Source: Palaemon carinicauda
Lineage: Eukaryota; Arthropoda; Malacostraca; Decapoda; Palaemonidae
Length of the DNA stretch: 64,000 nt
NCBI RefSeq assembly: GCF_036898095.1
Contig: NC_090750.1
Location: forward strand, 88,581,566 to 88,645,565
Reading direction: 5' to 3'
The position numbers were made by a program, and so were the translations under genes. Positions 59,371 through 64,000 of the stretch are shown here, in pieces; within the stretch, counting starts at the first letter, position 1, and the number at the start of each line of letters is the position of its first letter. The notes under the pieces are model-generated. The model was given only the letters and a program-made list of their open reading frames with translations, did no database searches and was not told the DNA's origin.

Positions 59371-59929
59371 CATCTACCATGTAAATATATATGCATTGAA
59401 ATATGGGAATTTTCATATACGTAAATATACACTTTGCTTATATATGGGAAGAAAAGCCGAAGTTAATGTTTAATTACAGTTCTTCTAAATTAAGCAATTA
59501 ACCTTCTGAATGAGGTTAAAAGAGGCCTTGACATAGATCACGCTCTTTTCCTTATCCACGAAGGGTGAATTACAAACTACACTTAAAAAGTGCCGATGGA
59601 AAGGCAAATCCCTCCGCCCAACAACAAATGGATAAAGACTTTTCGAATATCTTATAGGCCTACGAATATCTTAGCTAATACGACATTTAGCTCTTGTTTG
59701 GAATTTACAAAGTATCTTTAGTTATACTCAAAGAAATTTGGCTCTTCTGTAAACTATTCCACAGTTTACAATACATATCCATACAGGGAATAAATCTCTT
59801 AGACTGTCGTTAAAAAGGTGGCAAAAATGAATTAAGTCAGGTAAATTGTTGACACTAGATGACGACAATAACACACACACACACACGCACAAGCCAGACT
59901 TGTTTTATTTGCTACGTTGACAAATGCTT

Positions 59930-59934
<5 letters not shown>

Positions 59935-59979
<45 letters not shown>

Positions 59980-60028
59980 GAGAGAGAGTGTTACAAGGAT
60001 TTTGGATGTCTCAAAGACTTATTACATC

Positions 60029-60073
<45 letters not shown>

Positions 60074-60111
60074 CAAGGATTTTGGATGTCTCAAAGACTT
60101 TTAGTACATCC

Positions 60112-60146
<35 letters not shown>
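59935..60146. repeat. (GA)n alternating with a ~50-bp spacer
   Basis: TTACAAGGATTTTGGATGTC plus TCAAAGACTT and ACATCC follows the first and second GA tracts. Three GA tracts start at about 59935, 60035 and 60113. Before them 59371-59934 has no recognised feature apart from (CA)n at 59871-59885. Confidence 0.93.
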
Positions 60147-60149
<3 letters not shown>

Positions 60150-60328
60150 ATATTTGCGATTACCATGAAATCAAGAATTAAAAAGTACAATCTAGTCAAG
60201 AAACAGAATTAAAACAAGAGTTAAAAAGTCCAATTTATTCAAGAAACATTAATGAAGGAAACAGTGGATCAGCCAGGGGTCAAACTAAAGATATAAAGGG
60301 AGAACACTAAAAAGAGCTGCAAATATAC

Positions 60329-60330
<2 letters not shown>

Positions 60331-60381
<51 letters not shown>

Positions 60382-60735
60382 TTGCTAAGCTACAAACCTG
60401 GTTGGAAAAGCAGGATGCTATAAGCCCAGGGGCTCCAACAGGAAAAATAGCCCAGCGAGGAAAGGAAACAAGGAAAAATAATATTTTTAAGAGTAACAAC
60501 ATTAAAACCCAGCTAGGAAAGGAAACAAGGAAAAATAATATTTTCTAAGAGTAACAACATTAAAACAAATATCTCCTATATAAACTATAAAAGCTCTAAC
60601 AAAACACTAAGAAGATATTGCTAGCTTGCTTGTTAGATTGTCCAGCCTTGTGCTGCACACGGGCTCTTGCGTTGGCAGCTCGAGAAGAGAAACAAGACAG
60701 AACAGCGTGCCCGAGTGTACCCTCAAGCAAGAGGA
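60331..60735 (-). mobile_element. (TAA)n-tailed dispersed repeat, copy 9, rearranged
   Basis: An antisense copy with (TTA)n at 60331-60380. Inside, about 60 bp (GGAAAGGAAACAAGGAAAAA onward) is duplicated. About 72 bp beginning TAAGAAGATATTGCTAGCTT is inserted near 60610 relative to the other long copies. Confidence 0.85.
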
Positions 60736-60974
60736 TGCTGTAGTCTTGGCCCGAGATGACGGAAGATATATTAAGACATCTTAAGGCCTACGGCAGTTTT
60801 TATTTCGTTTCCTTGTGAGGGTTTTTAGATATTGATGTTACGCGATTCAATCAATTATCTTCATTATTCGTAATTATTTTAGCAAAGGTTTTGTATGGAT
60901 AAGGATGCAATGGTAGATGTGGTTTGGTGGTTGTGGAAATTATGGAGTATTTTAGCTAACGTTTCAAGGATATA

Positions 60975-61088
60975 TTATATACATGTATATTATATATATA
61001 TATATATATATACACATATATATATGTATATATATATATTGTATATACACATTACATATATATATATATATATATATACACACATTAC

Positions 61089-61131
<43 letters not shown>

Positions 61132-61174
61132 ATATACATTATATATATATTTATATATATGCATATATATACTG

Positions 61175-61228
<54 letters not shown>

Positions 61229-61240
61229 CTGTACATATAT

Positions 61241-61279
<39 letters not shown>

Positions 61280-61448
61280 CTTTATATATACGCATATATG
61301 TAGTTCTATATATGTATATATACATATCATACACATCCATATATATGGATGAAATACAATATTGTGCTAAAATAGAATATATAAATGTGCATATATGTGA
61401 AGATACTGAATATATGCACACATACAGTATATATATGTATATATATGC

Positions 61449-61483
<35 letters not shown>

Positions 61484-61519
61484 CATACATTATATATATA
61501 TATATATATATACATACAT

Positions 61520-61553
<34 letters not shown>

Positions 61554-61582
61554 ATATACATACATTATATATATATATATAT
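60975..61582. repeat. Compound (TA)n/(CA)n island
   Basis: About 600 bp of TA with TATACA, TATGTA and one (CA)11 block at 61241-61261. Only 61330-61425 is more complex. It generates long Tyr-Ile frames on both strands that are not genes. Confidence 0.95.
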
Positions 61583-61705
61583 ATGCGTGCTGTAGATGAT
61601 GAATGGAGAAGTATTGATTTAAAAGCTCAAGATAGAGATGACTGGCGAAATCTAACTCAGGCCCTTTACGTCAATAGGCATAGGAGATGATGATGATGAT
61701 GATGA
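61583..61705 (+). pseudogene. LINE polymerase C-terminus with (GAT)n tail
   Basis: A 35-codon frame, [20 protein letters not shown] then WRNLTQALYVNRHRR, ends in TGA and passes straight into (TGA)7. A Trp-Arg-x-x-A-x-DR-x-x-W-R ending followed by a GAT/TGA simple repeat is the usual 3' end of RTE-like LINEs in arthropods. Strongly 5' truncated. Confidence 0.55.
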
Positions 61706-61865
61706 TGAATTTAGTGATCACAAATTACTAATTAACTTTTGAGAAACATAGTATCTGTGTCTTCTTCAATTATACAAAGAAAATCCGATATATTGATGTC
61801 ATTTTTGCTGACAAGTTCCTCATAGATCTCCATTATTGATAATTCAATCTGTAAGCTGTCGTAAT

Positions 61866-61979
61866 TTACTTTAGAAATGGTACAGCATTTGATTTGCCAT
61901 ATATCTTTAAGAAAACTTGGACATTTGGTTTCATCACAGTAGATTCTTTAACCCGAGCTATCAAAATGACTTTATCCAT
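61866..61979 (-). CDS. Micro-ORF, copy 2 (37 aa), unknown
   Basis: A minus-strand frame starts MDKVILIARVKESTVMKPNV and ends AVPFLK. The 180-bp segment 61801-61980 is the relative of 55591-55764. Start codon, stop codon and frame are all kept between copies. No family recognised. Confidence 0.3.
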   Translation of the reverse strand: MDKVILIARVKESTVMKPNVQVFLKIYGKSNAVPFLK

Positions 61980-62124
61980 TCTCTTATTTGATTTAGTTAT
62001 TCACAATATGAAAGCTATTTTAATGGAGCTATATCACCGTTTATTTTTCTGACGAAAGATCCTACTCTCAATTTTCCATAGTCTTATTTCAGTCAATTAG
62101 CATCCCATGCAAAACAGACTGACC

Positions 62125-62330
62125 TAAGTCTTTTTATAGTTTATATATGACATATCTGTTTTGACGTGGTTACTGTTTGTAGAATGATTTATTGCTAATT
62201 TGTTCTCATCATTTATTTATTTCCTTATTTCCTTTCCTCACTGCGCTATTTTTCCCTGTTGGAGCCCTTGGGCTTATAACATATTGCTTTTCCAACTAGG
62301 GTTTTAGCTTGGTTACTAATAATAATAATG

Positions 62331-62368
<38 letters not shown>

Positions 62369-62370
62369 TA
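62125..62370 (+). mobile_element. (TAA)n-tailed dispersed repeat, copy 10
   Basis: A sense copy of the subfamily shared with 8590, ending in about 17 TAA with one TGA. Confidence 0.85.
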
Positions 62371-62439
62371 CCTTAATAATTAACGAAGAATGTTAATGGT
62401 AAGGAGTTTCTTTAACTAAGAAAAGAAAAATACAAGCAA

Positions 62440-62442
62440 CTG

Positions 62443-62506
<64 letters not shown>

Positions 62507-62690
62507 CATTAGCCAAGCTACAACCCTATAAGCCCAAGGGCTCCAACAGGGAAAAATATGCCAGTGAGGAAAGGAAACAAGGAAATAAATAAAAAGATAT
62601 AAGGAGTAATGGAAAATTAGAATAAAATATTTCCAAAAAAAATTAACAACATTAAAACAGATAATTCATATATAACTATAAAATGACTTT
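62440..62690 (-). mobile_element. (TAA)n-tailed dispersed repeat, copy 11
   Basis: An antisense copy with (ATT)n at 62443-62505 and a deletion just inside (CTACAACCCTATAAGCCCAA). It is again tail to tail with its neighbour, 70 bp apart. Confidence 0.85.
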
Positions 62691-62982
62691 TGTCAGCCTG
62701 TTCAACATAAAGCATTTGCCGCAACTTTGAACTTTTGAAGTTCTACTGATTGAACTACCAGTAAACAAATGCCTTAACACCACTATACACGTTGATTACC
62801 GACACCGTAATTCTCACAATTATTCCCGTCTGTCTATAGAGTTTATATTTTTTTAGTTTCTTATCAAGTATGCATAATGCAGGACCATAATTGCTTCCTT
62901 TAAATAAATTCCCACGTTCCTATAGTAGCCACGTAATTAATCCTTAACGATAGGCAAATCGGTAAAAAAAGTAGTCTTGCCC

Positions 62983-62986
<4 letters not shown>
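62691..62986. other. AT-rich interval, nothing seen
   Basis: No repeat or frame of note. Confidence 0.5.

Positions 62987-64000
<1,014 letters not shown>

Noticed and set aside
60983..61599. Long Tyr/Ile frames up to 166 codons
   Set aside because: Products of (TA)n simple repeats.

Overview
The window looks like repeat-rich, AT-rich animal nuclear DNA, most likely from a decapod crustacean. A caridean or palaemonid shrimp is my guess, made from remembered repeat families and not from any search. There are no operons, long uninterrupted genes or prokaryotic signals. Long (GA)n, (TA)n and (TAA)n microsatellites, intron-style splice sites and many transposon fossils dominate. I cannot name any complete host protein gene here.

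Layout. 1-2.7 kb: a 24-bp minisatellite, a poly(A) retroposon end and (GA)n. 2764-7721: an almost intact but dead Ty3/Gypsy retrotransposon with two 333-bp LTRs, a tRNA-Trp-like primer site, gag, protease, reverse transcriptase, RNase H and integrase, broken by six in-frame stops, three small frame shifts and a 106-bp duplication. 7.8-13.5 kb: copies of a (TAA)n-tailed dispersed repeat, LINE remnants and GC-rich foldback elements. 13.77-18.3 kb: a 4.5-kb satellite of about 113 forty-bp units with higher-order duplication. 19-26.4 kb: more (TAA)n-tailed copies and a locally duplicated segment (three copies). One copy is interrupted by an 888-bp inverted-repeat element with a perfect 8-bp target duplication, a 57-bp VNTR and a fragment that reads like the start of a Merlin-type transposase. 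28.8-31.7 kb: a second, much older Gypsy-like gag-pol joined to a LINE reverse transcriptase remnant. 32-47 kb: AT-rich DNA with two-to-seven-copy tandem repeats, one tRNA-derived SINE, foldback hairpins and a G-quadruplex run.

48-56.5 kb is the best candidate for host transcription. Three well-formed minus-strand splice junction sets, with a fourth donor at 56.28 kb, suggest a spliced, probably non-coding RNA. It diverges from a plus-strand first exon (ATG at 56445, donor at 56488) across a CCAAT-containing interval. This transcript model is inference. The same region holds a 145-bp tandem array split by two insertions. 54.5-64 kb holds a LINE C-terminus, two copies of a 35-37-codon micro-ORF, a second SINE, inverted pairs of the (TAA)n repeat, a 600-bp TA island and a terminal array of (GA)n blocks alternating with a conserved 60-bp spacer.

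Recurring themes are local tandem duplication, often with (GA/CT)n at the joints, and layered transposon insertion. I found no convincing undescribed gene system. The strongest leads are the Merlin-like VNTR element with its paralogous empty site, the micro-ORF pair with codon-sized indels, and the putative divergent promoter.
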